This document shows, piece after piece, positions 8,418 to 17,107 of a DNA stretch of 64,000 nt (position 1 is the first letter of the stretch; every line of letters begins with the position of its first letter). The notes beneath the pieces are model-generated. The model had not been told where the DNA came from, made no database searches, and worked only from the letters and a program-made list of their open reading frames with translations. Position numbers and translations under genes: made by a program. This DNA comes from Dyadobacter chenhuakuii (GTDB taxonomy: Bacteria; Bacteroidota; Bacteroidia; Cytophagales; Spirosomataceae): the NCBI RefSeq assembly GCF_023821985.2, contig NZ_CP098805.1, forward strand, positions 1,054,001 through 1,118,000. Reading direction: 5' to 3'.

Positions 8418-10367
8418 TCACCGCACCTTCATAACCCCTTTCATCACGAACGAATGCCCGGGGAAGCTGCATATGAATGGGTAGTCGCCTGGTTTTGGGG
8501 CGGTGAAATAGATGGTTTGGGAGGTTTCGGGTTGGATGAGGCAGGTGTGGAAGAGGACGGATTTAGTGTCCGGGATGTAGCCGGCATTGGTGCCGTTGAG
8601 GCCCATATCCATGGCCAGCTGACCCACTTCTTCGCCTTTTCCCGGTGTGATAACCACCAGATTATGAAGCATGTCATCATTGTTATCGAACACGAGCTTC
8701 ACCTTGCTGCCTGCCTTCACTTCCAGAATTTCTTTGTCAAATTTCAACCCCGGCTTGGTGGCCATATTGATCGTCACATCAGCTCCCGTTTTCCATTCTG
8801 AGGGCTGCTCGTGAATGGATTTGGTAGGATCAGTCCCGCAGCCTGTCGCTGATGCGGGTGCTTGCGAATGTGCCATGGCATGGTGCGTATGGCTGGTGCC
8901 TTCTGGGAATGAATTAATGGTGTAATAGGCCTCGGGATGAAGCAACTTTTCGCCTTTCGGTGTCGCCAGGTTTGCAATTTTTAACTCATGAATGTAGCCT
9001 GCACGAAGCCCGTTAACAGTCAGTTTCACCTTTGTCCCATCTTCTGAAATTTCCGCTTTTTCCACATGGCAATTTCCTGAATTGATAACCGGGCTGCCGT
9101 ATTTTTTGTGGTAGCTGTAAGTAAAACCGGTCATTTTATAATTCTCTGTGGCACCAGCAACCGCTTTGTCTATGGGTTTGGTAAATTCAAGTTCAAAACC
9201 GGTTGTTGTAATGCGCATTGCCTTGATTTCCAATGGGAATTGTTCTGGAAAAATCAGTCTTTGTAAACCAAAAAGCTCTTTCCCGGTCGACGCCCAGCCG
9301 CGGCTCGTCATGCCAACAAATAGGGAGTGATCGCTTCCCCAGGCCATGCGCAAAATACCAGAAGCAAAGCCCTCGCGAAATGGAAAACAAGCGCCCTGAT
9401 ACTGGCCATTCACTTTTTCCAAAAATGCACGCATAATTTTGCTATGCCCTTGATCACCAACGAGCAGCTGCCCTTTGAAAGGCCCGGCTTCTTCCGAATC
9501 CATGGACACGATCGCAGAAGTGGAAATGCCCATCACCGTGTGTGGAAACCAAATGCTCGGGACTTTGAAATGCGGTTTCCCCATTGCATAATCGTACATA
9601 ATGCCAATGGAATCGGTAAAAGAGGAGCGTTCCAAATCAATAGGTGAACCTGGTTCCGATGCCCATTTCAACCCTGCCGGATGCCCTGCGAAATCGCCTG
9701 CGTTCAGGTGCGTGATGCGCCCTGAGCCGATCCAGTCGCCCTGGTTTTCTGCCACGAAAATGTCTCCGTAAGCATTCAGCCCAAAGGCTGCCGGCGAACG
9801 CATACCCGTGGCAAAGGGCGTCATTTTGCCATCCTCTGTAATTTTAAGCATCCATCCGCGCCATTTGGTAAGGCTTTCGCCGCGGCCCACCCAACTCAGA
9901 TTAAGCGTCACCAACATTTCGCCGTTCGGCAGGATCAGCGGGCCGTATGAGTATTCGTGATAGTTTCCGGAGATCGGCCAGGAGTAAACGGTTTGGAACA
10001 GGTCCGCCAGGCCATCGCCGTTGCTGTCCGACATTTTGGTGAGCTCGGAGCGCTGCGTAGTATAAAAAGCGCCCTTCTTGTAAGCCAGCCAAAGCGGTTC
10101 GTGCAACCCACTGGCGAAGAGCGAATAACCTGGTGTCCGGCTTCTTTTCTGATATGGATCGTCAATCACCCAGATCTCGCCGCGCCTCGTGGCCACGCCG
10201 AGTTTGTCATCATCGGTGAATGCCAGTCCGCCTACTTCCAGCATAATGCTGTCGGGCACAGGCACTGTCGATATTTTGTAAAATTTACTTTCATTTTCTA
10301 AAACATTCTGAGCAAGAGCATTCACCGCGCAGATGAACAACAATGCAACAATTGCGCACCTTACCAT
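8418..10367 (-). CDS. Secreted beta-propeller protein with C-terminal azurin-like copper domain
   Basis: 649 residues with a signal peptide ending near AVNALAQ. Residues ~25-400 form a PQQ/sorbosone-dehydrogenase-like six-bladed propeller of the kind paired with PVC-type heme proteins (VGGLAFTDDDKLGVATRRGEIW, GMRSPAAFGLNAYGDIFVAENQGDW). After a linker, residues ~540-649 form a cupredoxin domain. The four type-1 copper ligands of azurin are present: His568, Cys633, His638 and Met642 in CSFPGHSFVM. This suggests that electrons from a sugar oxidation pass to copper within one polypeptide. Its start overlaps the end of the upstream gene by 7 bp. No c-type heme motif (CxxCH) is visible in this protein, so the electron acceptor is unknown. 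Confidence 0.75.
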   Translation of the reverse strand: MVRCAIVALLFICAVNALAQNVLENESKFYKISTVPVPDSIMLEVGGLAFTDDDKLGVATRRGEIWVIDDPYQKRSRTPGYSLFASGLHEPLWLAYKKGAFYTTQRSELTKMSDSNGDGLADLFQTVYSWPISGNYHEYSYGPLILPNGEMLVTLNLSWVGRGESLTKWRGWMLKITEDGKMTPFATGMRSPAAFGLNAYGDIFVAENQGDWIGSGRITHLNAGDFAGHPAGLKWASEPGSPIDLERSSFTDSIGIMYDYAMGKPHFKVPSIWFPHTVMGISTSAIVSMDSEEAGPFKGQLLVGDQGHSKIMRAFLEKVNGQYQGACFPFREGFASGILRMAWGSDHSLFVGMTSRGWASTGKELFGLQRLIFPEQFPLEIKAMRITTTGFELEFTKPIDKAVAGATENYKMTGFTYSYHKKYGSPVINSGNCHVEKAEISEDGTKVKLTVNGLRAGYIHELKIANLATPKGEKLLHPEAYYTINSFPEGTSHTHHAMAHSQAPASATGCGTDPTKSIHEQPSEWKTGADVTINMATKPGLKFDKEILEVKAGSKVKLVFDNNDDMLHNLVVITPGKGEEVGQLAMDMGLNGTNAGYIPDTKSVLFHTCLIQPETSQTIYFTAPKPGDYPFICSFPGHSFVMKGVMKVR

Positions 10368-12142
10368 ATTATATTATACTTAATCGTAAGTGTATCTTTT
10401 TGAACCGGCAGAATGAGTTGCTGGCGGCCATTATCGAGGCGGAGAATCGGCTTCACACCTCCCGTTTCCAGATTTTCTATATAGTAGCTCTTATCATCCA
10501 CGGCATATCCGCCGCCATTTGTCTGCTCGATCACCCTTCCTTCCGCCAGCAAGAGATAGGCGTTTGAACCAGGTTTTGAAACCGTTTTGATTTCTCTGGT
10601 TAATCCTGCATTATCAATGGCTGCGCGGATCAGATCTTCAACAGTAGTCCCATTAAGTGTATAAAAATAAATGGGTAATCCACTGTTAGTCAGCTTATAA
10701 CCACGGTTTGTGAAAACGCCTTCCGCTGTTTGCGCTGAATCTGGCCATGGCGCTTTCGGAGATGATAGATTGGCCAGCAGGGGCTTTTGGGCCAGTTCGA
10801 GTTTGGCGCCGAGTGGGATTTCGAGTTGCTTTTCACCGCGTTCCGTCCACAAATTGGAAACATCAATAAACCGTCCGTGCCACGCCGACAGCAAATTATA
10901 ACGCTTCATATCGTACGCATAATTGTTCCCGCTCTTTTCCTTTGCGGAAGTCGAGGCCGGAATGCCGACGGAGGCCGTGTAAGGATTGATTTCATTGCGA
11001 TGCATCATGAATCCGCGTTGCATGGCAGGCCTGTTTTTGACTTCATATTCAAGCGGTTCAAAGCGCTCGCTCACACGCATGGAAGCCGGTGTGGTAAGCG
11101 ATTGCCAGGGAATTTGCGGACCTTCATAATGCAAAACGAGGCATTCGTCCGAATTGGAGTAAATGATTTTGAATGGGTATTTTCCCTTTTTGAGCGGATG
11201 TTTGGCATAAAACGCACGCTCAAAATCCCGAGTCCCTTTATTATCGATGATCCGTTTTCCGTCCAGGTAAAACCATGCGCCGCCACCAGCGATCATTTTG
11301 AACAGATAATCTCCGTCGCGCGGAATGTCCATTATGCCTTCCATCGCCAGCTGCGATTTACGGTCGCCAACCAAATGCGAAAGGGTGTCCGTCGCGCCGG
11401 TGCGTTTGGGTTGCAGCGATACCAGTGTGTCAGGATTTTTGTGCAGGCCCTGATAAACCTTGAATTTCGTATCGGATATGCGGATCAAATCCCCGTTGTA
11501 GGTTTTATATCGAATGTTCCTGATCGCAAAGGGCAGATCGTTTCCTATAAATGTCAATGAGTAATTTGAATTTTTCCCACGCGTATTAATGCTTCGTTTC
11601 TCAGCCCTATTAACAAATTCCTGGCCATTCAGCAAGATCTTCTTGAAGCGTGCCGGTTGCTTTTCTTTTCCATCTTTATCTAAAACCGGCGCTTGAAATT
11701 GGATCGCTAAATGTTGCCACAGACCAGGCGCTTTGGCTCCGGGATTGACTTCCTTCATCCAATCATCCGTGATTTTGATGCCATAGCGATCATGGAGCAG
11801 AATTTGGAAAGATGCGCCCTTAGACAAAAGGAAATCCAGCTCAATATCGGAATTACCAAACTGTGCTTTGCTGGTGAGTGGATGATTCTGTTTCAAAGGT
11901 TTATAAACCAAAATTCCCTTTCCCTTCGTCTCGTCAAGGTTTCCCGTTTGCTTCCGGTCGGCGGACACATTGCCCGCGATATGCCAGGTTTTGTTATCCG
12001 GACTGCCGAATTGTTCCAGATTATCCAGCTTTAATGTATCGAATGGAAGGCTTTGCATGTCGGATTTCGCGAAGGCGAGCGGTGCGTACAAAATCAAAAC
12101 CGCTGACAGGAGCTTTTTGGCGAATATTGGGATAGGCATCAT
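10361..12142 (-). CDS. Secreted DUF1080-like and PA14-like domain protein
   Basis: 593 residues, first gene of the minus-strand operon. A signal peptide ends near LAFAKS (about residue 26). Residues ~35-215 resemble a DUF1080/GH16-type jelly-roll (SDIELDFLLSKGASFQILLHDRYGIK, LWQHLAIQFQAP). Residues ~240-350 look like a PA14 domain (DGDYLFKMIAGGGAWFYLDGKRI). The C-terminal part has a DUF6797-like or carbohydrate-binding character that I cannot name. The gene faces the DeoR regulator across a 222-bp AT-rich gap with repeated motifs, so DeoR may control it. The 7-bp overlap with the propeller gene points to coupled translation. Confidence 0.65.
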   Translation of the reverse strand: MMPIPIFAKKLLSAVLILYAPLAFAKSDMQSLPFDTLKLDNLEQFGSPDNKTWHIAGNVSADRKQTGNLDETKGKGILVYKPLKQNHPLTSKAQFGNSDIELDFLLSKGASFQILLHDRYGIKITDDWMKEVNPGAKAPGLWQHLAIQFQAPVLDKDGKEKQPARFKKILLNGQEFVNRAEKRSINTRGKNSNYSLTFIGNDLPFAIRNIRYKTYNGDLIRISDTKFKVYQGLHKNPDTLVSLQPKRTGATDTLSHLVGDRKSQLAMEGIMDIPRDGDYLFKMIAGGGAWFYLDGKRIIDNKGTRDFERAFYAKHPLKKGKYPFKIIYSNSDECLVLHYEGPQIPWQSLTTPASMRVSERFEPLEYEVKNRPAMQRGFMMHRNEINPYTASVGIPASTSAKEKSGNNYAYDMKRYNLLSAWHGRFIDVSNLWTERGEKQLEIPLGAKLELAQKPLLANLSSPKAPWPDSAQTAEGVFTNRGYKLTNSGLPIYFYTLNGTTVEDLIRAAIDNAGLTREIKTVSKPGSNAYLLLAEGRVIEQTNGGGYAVDDKSYYIENLETGGVKPILRLDNGRQQLILPVQKDTLTIKYNIIW

Positions 12143-12190
12143 TGAAGTCTTGTATTCACTTACCAGGAAATAGTATTACAATTATAGTAT

Positions 12191-12289
12191 TTTATTTTCT
12201 GTTATTATTTTTTATTTTCTTTTATTTTCGCAAATTTGCTTTTGATATGTAAAACCTATCTATTTGTGCAGTCTTTATGTTTATTTTCT
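12191..12289. promoter_or_regulatory. Phased direct repeats upstream of the DeoR gene (candidate operator)
   Basis: The 222-bp gap between the divergent gene starts at 12142 and 12365 contains the decamer TTTATTTTCT at 12191, 12211 and 12280, and TTTATTTTCG at 12221. Three copies are spaced by multiples of 10 bp, so they lie on the same face of the helix. The copies at 12191 and 12280 extend to 13 bp (ending CTGTT). DeoR/GlpR proteins often bind arrays of short repeats near their own gene, so this is a candidate operator for the adjacent regulator. In such AT-rich DNA, chance repeats are possible. Confidence 0.35.
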
Positions 12290-12364
12290 GTTCCGATATG
12301 ATTACTTAATAGTTTTCCTTCTATTTTTAGGTAAAAACCATAAGGACTACAAACTATAACATAA

Positions 12365-13132
12365 ATGCTCGCAAATCAGAGAAGGGACAAAATACTGGAA
12401 TTGCTTAAAGAGGACGGCTCGGCGAAAGTGATTGACCTGGCCAAACTTTTCAAAGTAACCGAAGTGACGATCCGGCAGGATCTGGACAAGCTGGAAAAGG
12501 ATGGGCTGGTCACCAAAGAACACGGCGGTGCTTTTTTGAAGAATGTAGAAGACCAGGTCCGCAACTTTTCACTGGCTAACCAGGAACATCTGGATAAAAA
12601 AGAAGCGATCGCGGCAAAGTGCATGGAATACATTGCCAATGGCGACACCATTATCCTTGATTCCGGCTCAACAACGACGGAAATAGCCAAAAAGCTGAGA
12701 GGCAGCAACCGGCATCTGACCGTGATTACCAATGCATTGAACATTGCATTGCTGCTCGGCGCAGAGACGGGGATAGAAGTGATCATGACAGGAGGCGAGT
12801 TCAAGCCGCCGACATTGTCGCTTACAGGGCAGAAGGCCGCAGATTTTTTCAAAGGGCTTAATGTGCAGAAGTTGTTTTTGGCCACGGCCGGCTTATCGCT
12901 GAAATCGGGCCTTACTTACCCCAGTATCAGTGATTTAGTAGTAAAAAAGGCTATGATCGACGCGGCTGACACAACTTACCTGGTAGCAGATTCCACCAAA
13001 GTAGGCAAAAGCGCTTTCGCAAGTTTAGGAGCCCTGTCCCTGATAGACTATGTAATCACCGACGCAGGAATCGAAGAAAAACACAAACAGCTTTTTCACG
13101 ATAATGAAATCGAATTAATCATAGCTGGATAA
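12365..13132 (+). CDS. DeoR/GlpR family sugar-responsive repressor
   Basis: 255 residues. The N-terminal winged helix-turn-helix (residues ~5-55) carries the DeoR signature (AKVIDLAKLFKVTEVTIRQDLDKLE, then KDGLVTKEHGGA). The C-terminal DeoRC sensor domain (~75-230) has the DSGSTTTEIAKKL and VITNALNIA motifs that bind phosphorylated sugars in the family. It lies upstream of the isomerase-transketolase-ABC operon, separated from it by a 1.7 kb repeat array, and divergent from the DUF1080/propeller operon. It is a likely regulator of one or both; the inducer is not known. Length and domain order are normal for the family. Confidence 0.88.
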   Translation: MLANQRRDKILELLKEDGSAKVIDLAKLFKVTEVTIRQDLDKLEKDGLVTKEHGGAFLKNVEDQVRNFSLANQEHLDKKEAIAAKCMEYIANGDTIILDSGSTTTEIAKKLRGSNRHLTVITNALNIALLLGAETGIEVIMTGGEFKPPTLSLTGQKAADFFKGLNVQKLFLATAGLSLKSGLTYPSISDLVVKKAMIDAADTTYLVADSTKVGKSAFASLGALSLIDYVITDAGIEEKHKQLFHDNEIELIIAG

Positions 13133-14824
13133 AGAACATTCTGGCTCAAAAGAAAAAGAAAAAGCCCCCCAGGGGCAAAAAATATCCTGGCTCATAAGAT
13201 CCCCAGGTTGAAACCTGGGGCCAAGATATGATTCAGCCCTGTGGGCTTTTGTTGCCAGTAGTAAATAAAAAAGCCCATCGGGCTAATCAATAAAATGGCC
13301 CCGGGTTTCAACCCGGGGATCAAAAGAAAAAGAAAAAGAAAAGCCCCCCAGGGGCAAAAAAATATCCTGGCTCATAAGATCCCCAGGTTGAAACCTGGGG
13401 CCATGATATGATTCAGCCCTATGGGCTTTTGTTGCCAGTAGTAAATAAAAAAGCCCATCAGGCTAATAAATAAAATGGCCCCGGGTTTTAACCCGGGGAT
13501 CATAAGATAAAGAAAAAGCCCCATCAGGGGCATAAATATCCTAGCCCAGGTTTCAACCTGGCGGGAAATAAAAAAATCAAAATGAGCGAAAAAGGAAGTA
13601 TAGGGGTGATCATAGGGAACAGGGATTTTTTCCCGGACAGGCTGGTCGCAGAAGCGCGTGTGGAGATTATTGACCTGCTGGCGAAATTGAAGATCAACAG
13701 CATTATGCTCGATACCGAGGATACCAAACTCGGCGGCGTCGAAACGTCCCCAGGTTGAAACCTGGGGCCATGATATGATTCAGCCCTATGGGCTTTGGTT
13801 GCCAGTTATAGATAAAAAAGCCCATCGGGCTGATCAATAAAATGGCCCCGGGTTTTAACCCGGGGATCAAGAGAAAAAGAAAAAGAAAAGCCCAACAGGC
13901 AAAAAAATATCCTGGCTCATAAGATCCCCAGGTTGAAACCTGGGGCCATGATATGATTCAGCCCTGTGGGCTTTTGTTGCCAGTAGTAAATAAAAAAGCC
14001 CATCGGGCTAATCAATAAAATGGCCCCGGGTTTTAACCCGGGGATCAAAAGAAAAAGAAAAAGAAAAGCCCAACAGGGACAAAAAAAATCCTGGCTCATA
14101 AGATCCCCAGGTTGAAACCTGGGGCCATGATATGATTCAGCCCTATGGGCTTTGGTTGCCAGTAGTAAGTAAAAAGCCCATCGGGCTGATCAATAAAATG
14201 GCCCCGGGTTTCAACCCGGGGATCAAAAGAAAAAGAAAAGCCCAACACGGGCAAAAAAATATCCTGGCTCATAAGATCCCCAGGTTGAAACCTGGGGCCA
14301 TGATATGATTCAGCCCTATGGGCTTTGGTTGCCAGTAGTAAGTAAAAAGCCCATCGGGCTGATCATTAAAATGGCTCCGGGTTTTAACCCGGGGATCAAA
14401 AGAAAAAGAAAAAAAAGTCCCCCAGGGACAAAAAACATCCTGGCTCATAAGATCCCCAGGTTGAGACCTGGGGCCAAGATATGATTCAGCCCTACGGGCT
14501 TTGGTTGCCAGTAGTAAATAAAAAAGCCCATCGGGCTGATCAACAAAATGGCCCCGGGTTTCAACCCGGGGATTATAAGAAAAAGAAAAGACCCCCCAGG
14601 GGCAAAAAAAATCCTGGCTCATAAGATCCCCAGGTTAAAACCTGGGGCCATGATATGATTCAGCCCTACGGGCTTTGGTTGCCAGTAGTAAATAAAAAAG
14701 CCAATCGGGCTAATAAATAAAATGGCCCCGGGTTTCAACCCGGGGATCAAAAGAAAAAGCCCCATCAGGGGCATAAAATATCCTAGCCCCAGGTTTCAAC
14801 CTGGCGGGAAATAAAAAAATCAAA
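13133..14824. repeat. Hairpin-repeat array A: about eight ~175-180 bp units
   Basis: This gap is filled by tandem units starting with CTGGCTCATAAGAT at 13187, 13367, 13912, 14091, 14264, 14440 and 14614, plus a unit at 13748 lacking that start. Each unit has, in order: H1 CCCCAGGT-TGAA-ACCTGGGG (13201-13220 in unit 1), H2 AGCCC-TGT-GGGCT (13235-13247), H3 AGCCC-ATC-GGGCT (13272-13284), H4 CCCCGGGT-TTCA-ACCCGGGG (13299-13318), a purine-rich AAAAGAAAAAG spacer and H5 GCCCC-CCA-GGGGC (13343-13355). Substitutions fall mostly in loops. H5 at 14417-14429 reads GTCCC-CCA-GGGAC, a compensatory double change. A fragment of the downstream gene lies inside the array. It resembles REP/BIME-type repeats. 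Short open frames here are repeat artefacts. Confidence 0.9.
13582..13758 (+). pseudogene. Truncated duplicate of the 5' end of the isomerase-like gene
   Basis: Bases 13582-13747 match 14825-14990, the first 166 bp of the isomerase-like gene, with eight substitutions, of which six are synonymous. The match breaks after GTCGAAACGT and runs directly into hairpin H1 of a repeat unit, where the frame ends after Ser-Pro-Gly at a TGA (58 codons). The ~75 bp upstream, including GCCCCATCAGGGGC and TTTCAACCTGGCGGG, is also duplicated before the intact gene. The product would be only the first ~55 residues of a 470-residue enzyme and cannot be functional. The excess of synonymous differences suggests the fragment came from a copy that evolved for some time under coding constraint. 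Confidence 0.85.
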
Positions 14825-16237
14825 ATGAGCGAAAAAGAAAGTATCGGAGTGATCATAGGGAACAGGGATTTTTTTCCGGACAGGCTGGTCGCCGAGGCGC
14901 GTGTGGAAATTATTGACCTGCTGGCGAAATTGAAGGTCAACAGCATTATGCTCGATACCGAGGATACCAAACTCGGCGGCGTCGAAACGTTTCAGGACGC
15001 ACAGAAATGTGCAGCATTGTTCCGGCGACACCGGGATGAAATCATTGGCGTACTCGTCGTTTTGCCCAATTTCGGTGACGAAAGAGGAATTGCAGAAACA
15101 TTAAAACTGGCCGAACTCAATGTGCCGGTGCTGGTACAGGGCTATCCCGACGACCTGGATAAGCTCGATGTGGCCCGGCGACGGGACTCCTGGTGCGGAA
15201 AGATTTCTGCTTGTAACAATTTATACCAATTTGGCATCAAATATACGCTGACCACTAAGCATGTAGTGCATCCGTCCGATCCCACTTTTGTGAAGGACCT
15301 ATTGGATTTTACGGCCGTTTGCCGTGTTACCAAAGGTTTGCGCAATGTTCGTATCGGCGCTATCGGCGCACGTCCCGGAGGATTCAACACCGTCCGTTAC
15401 AGCGAGAAAATATTGCAAAGAAACGGTATTTCCGTTGTGACGGTCGACCTCTCGGAGATTTTGGGCAATGCCAACAAGCTCACCGCCCAGGATGCAAGCG
15501 TGCAGCAGCGTTTGCAGCGAATCCGCGATTATGCTTCCACGGGACTGACGCCCAATGAAGCGTTGATCCAGATGGCAAAGCTCGATGTGGTGCTGTCGGA
15601 TTTTATGCAGGAAAATTCACTGGACGCAACGGCCATCCAGTGCTGGACTTCCGTGCAAAAGAATTATGGCTGCAACGTGTGTACGAGCATGAGCATAATG
15701 AGCGAAAATATGCTCCCGAGCGGCTGTGAAGTGGATGTAACCGGAACATTAAGCATGTACGCTTTGCAACTTGCATCCGGCTCGCCGAGCGCACTTGTGG
15801 ATTGGAATAACAATTACGCAGATGACGATAACAAATGTGTCCTTTTCCACTGCGGAAACTGGGCGAAATCCTTCCTGCCCGACATTGAAATCAGCACCGC
15901 GCCGATTTTAGGAACGTCTGTGGGAGAGGAAAATACATATGGCGCATTGTCGGGGCGCACGCCTGCTATGCCGCTTACATTTGGCCGCATCAGCACGGAC
16001 GATCCGCGCGGCGTGATGAAGGCATACATTGGTGAGGGCAGGCTAACGGATGATACATTAAAAACATTTGGTAACCGGGCCGTGGCCGAAATCCCAAACC
16101 TGCAAAATTTAATGCAATACATCTGTCGCAATGGTTTTGAACACCATGTGGTAATGAACGCATCCAAAACAGCGGGCATTCTCAAAGAAGCATTAGGCAA
16201 TTATATGGGCTGGGAAGTGCAGCTTTTTGATAATTAG
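14825..16237 (+). CDS. L-fucose/L-arabinose isomerase family protein
   Basis: 470 residues, cytoplasmic. The FucI/AraA fold is suggested by an N-terminal Rossmann-like half (VLVVLPNFGDERGIAETLKL, VPVLVQGYPDD) and a C-terminal half holding the probable metal site: SGCEVDVTGTLSMYAL (acidic ligands) and VLFHCGNWAKSF (histidine). Members interconvert aldoses and ketoses using a divalent metal. It is shorter than E. coli FucI (~590) and typical of the uncharacterised L-fucose isomerase-like group. Split transketolase genes follow at 15 bp and the operon carries a sugar ABC transporter, so it probably makes a ketose for the transketolase. The leader and first 166 bp also exist as a broken copy 1.24 kb upstream. 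Confidence 0.75.
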   Translation: MSEKESIGVIIGNRDFFPDRLVAEARVEIIDLLAKLKVNSIMLDTEDTKLGGVETFQDAQKCAALFRRHRDEIIGVLVVLPNFGDERGIAETLKLAELNVPVLVQGYPDDLDKLDVARRRDSWCGKISACNNLYQFGIKYTLTTKHVVHPSDPTFVKDLLDFTAVCRVTKGLRNVRIGAIGARPGGFNTVRYSEKILQRNGISVVTVDLSEILGNANKLTAQDASVQQRLQRIRDYASTGLTPNEALIQMAKLDVVLSDFMQENSLDATAIQCWTSVQKNYGCNVCTSMSIMSENMLPSGCEVDVTGTLSMYALQLASGSPSALVDWNNNYADDDNKCVLFHCGNWAKSFLPDIEISTAPILGTSVGEENTYGALSGRTPAMPLTFGRISTDDPRGVMKAYIGEGRLTDDTLKTFGNRAVAEIPNLQNLMQYICRNGFEHHVVMNASKTAGILKEALGNYMGWEVQLFDN

Positions 16238-16252
16238 TAGTCAAGAAAAACC

Positions 16253-17086
16253 ATGTCGGAAAAGGAGTTAGCGCAGAAATCGGTGGAGTACCGGAAGAAA
16301 ATCCTCAAATACATTTACCAGGCCAAAGCCGGGCACACCGGCGGCAGCCTGTCGTGTATTGATATCCTGAATGTGCTTTACAACCACACGATGCAGGTGG
16401 ACGCAACCGATTTCACTTCTCCCGACCGCGACCGGTACATTCAAAGCAAAGGGCACACGGTGGAAGCATTATATGTAGTGCTGGCTTCCCGGGGATTTTT
16501 TCCGGAAACCGATCTGGAAACGCTTTGTCAATATCAATCACATTACATCGGACATCCGACACGTAAAGTGCATGGTGTTGAACAGAATACGGGCGCATTG
16601 GGCCACGGTCTTTCGCTGAGTGTAGGCACTGCCATTGCGGGCAAACTGGATAAAAAAGATTACCGCGTTTTCACGGTTTTGGGAGACGGCGAACTGCCCG
16701 AAGGTTCAAACTGGGAGGCAGCATTGTCGGCGGCGCATTATAAGCTCGATAACCTGTGCGCGATTTTGGATAAAAATACATTGCAAATCTCGGGGCCGAC
16801 GGCCGATGTCCTGAATACCGACCCGGTCGATAAAAAATTCGAGGCTTTTGGCTGGGAAGTGCGGCATGTGGACGGGCATGATATCAAACAATTGACAGAG
16901 GCATTTGATGCACTGCCTTTTGCGAAGGGCAAGCCCAGCCTCATTATTGCACATACGGTAAAGGGTAAGGGCATCAGTTTCATGGAAAATCAGCTCAAAT
17001 GGCACCATGGCGTTCCAGACCCCAAGCAGTACGCAGATGCCGTCCAGGAACTCGATTTGTATGGAGAAACGCTGGCTTCGGCTTAA
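16253..17086 (+). CDS. Transketolase, N-terminal (ThDP pyrophosphate-binding) subunit
   Basis: 277 residues covering only the PP-binding half of transketolase. The GDG motif that binds the diphosphate-magnesium of thiamine diphosphate lies at about residues 144-146, followed by EGSNWEAALSAAHYKLDN. GHTGGSLSCIDIL and YIGHPTRKVHGVEQNTGALGHGLS are the usual substrate and cofactor loops. The complementary pyrimidine-binding half is encoded 21 bp downstream, so the two form a split transketolase. It transfers a two-carbon ketol unit between sugars; here the donor may be the product of the upstream isomerase, which is inference. Confidence 0.9.
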   Translation: MSEKELAQKSVEYRKKILKYIYQAKAGHTGGSLSCIDILNVLYNHTMQVDATDFTSPDRDRYIQSKGHTVEALYVVLASRGFFPETDLETLCQYQSHYIGHPTRKVHGVEQNTGALGHGLSLSVGTAIAGKLDKKDYRVFTVLGDGELPEGSNWEAALSAAHYKLDNLCAILDKNTLQISGPTADVLNTDPVDKKFEAFGWEVRHVDGHDIKQLTEAFDALPFAKGKPSLIIAHTVKGKGISFMENQLKWHHGVPDPKQYADAVQELDLYGETLASA

Positions 17087-17107
17087 AATAAGAGATTGAT
17101 AATCAAA

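Noticed and set aside
10787-11560. A 257-residue plus-strand frame antisense to the PA14/DUF1080-like gene
   Set aside because: It lies entirely opposite a clear secreted protein gene, has no recognisable domain, and its composition is that of a shadow frame.
13917-14622. Minus-strand open frames of 60 and 117 residues with PRVETRG/PGLKPG peptides inside array A
   Set aside because: They are repetitive translations of the hairpin repeats, have no start context, and the same peptide phrase recurs once per unit.
13133-14824. CRISPR array interpretation of the repeats
   Set aside because: Whole ~175-180 bp units are repeated with no unique spacers between short repeats, and no cas gene is present.
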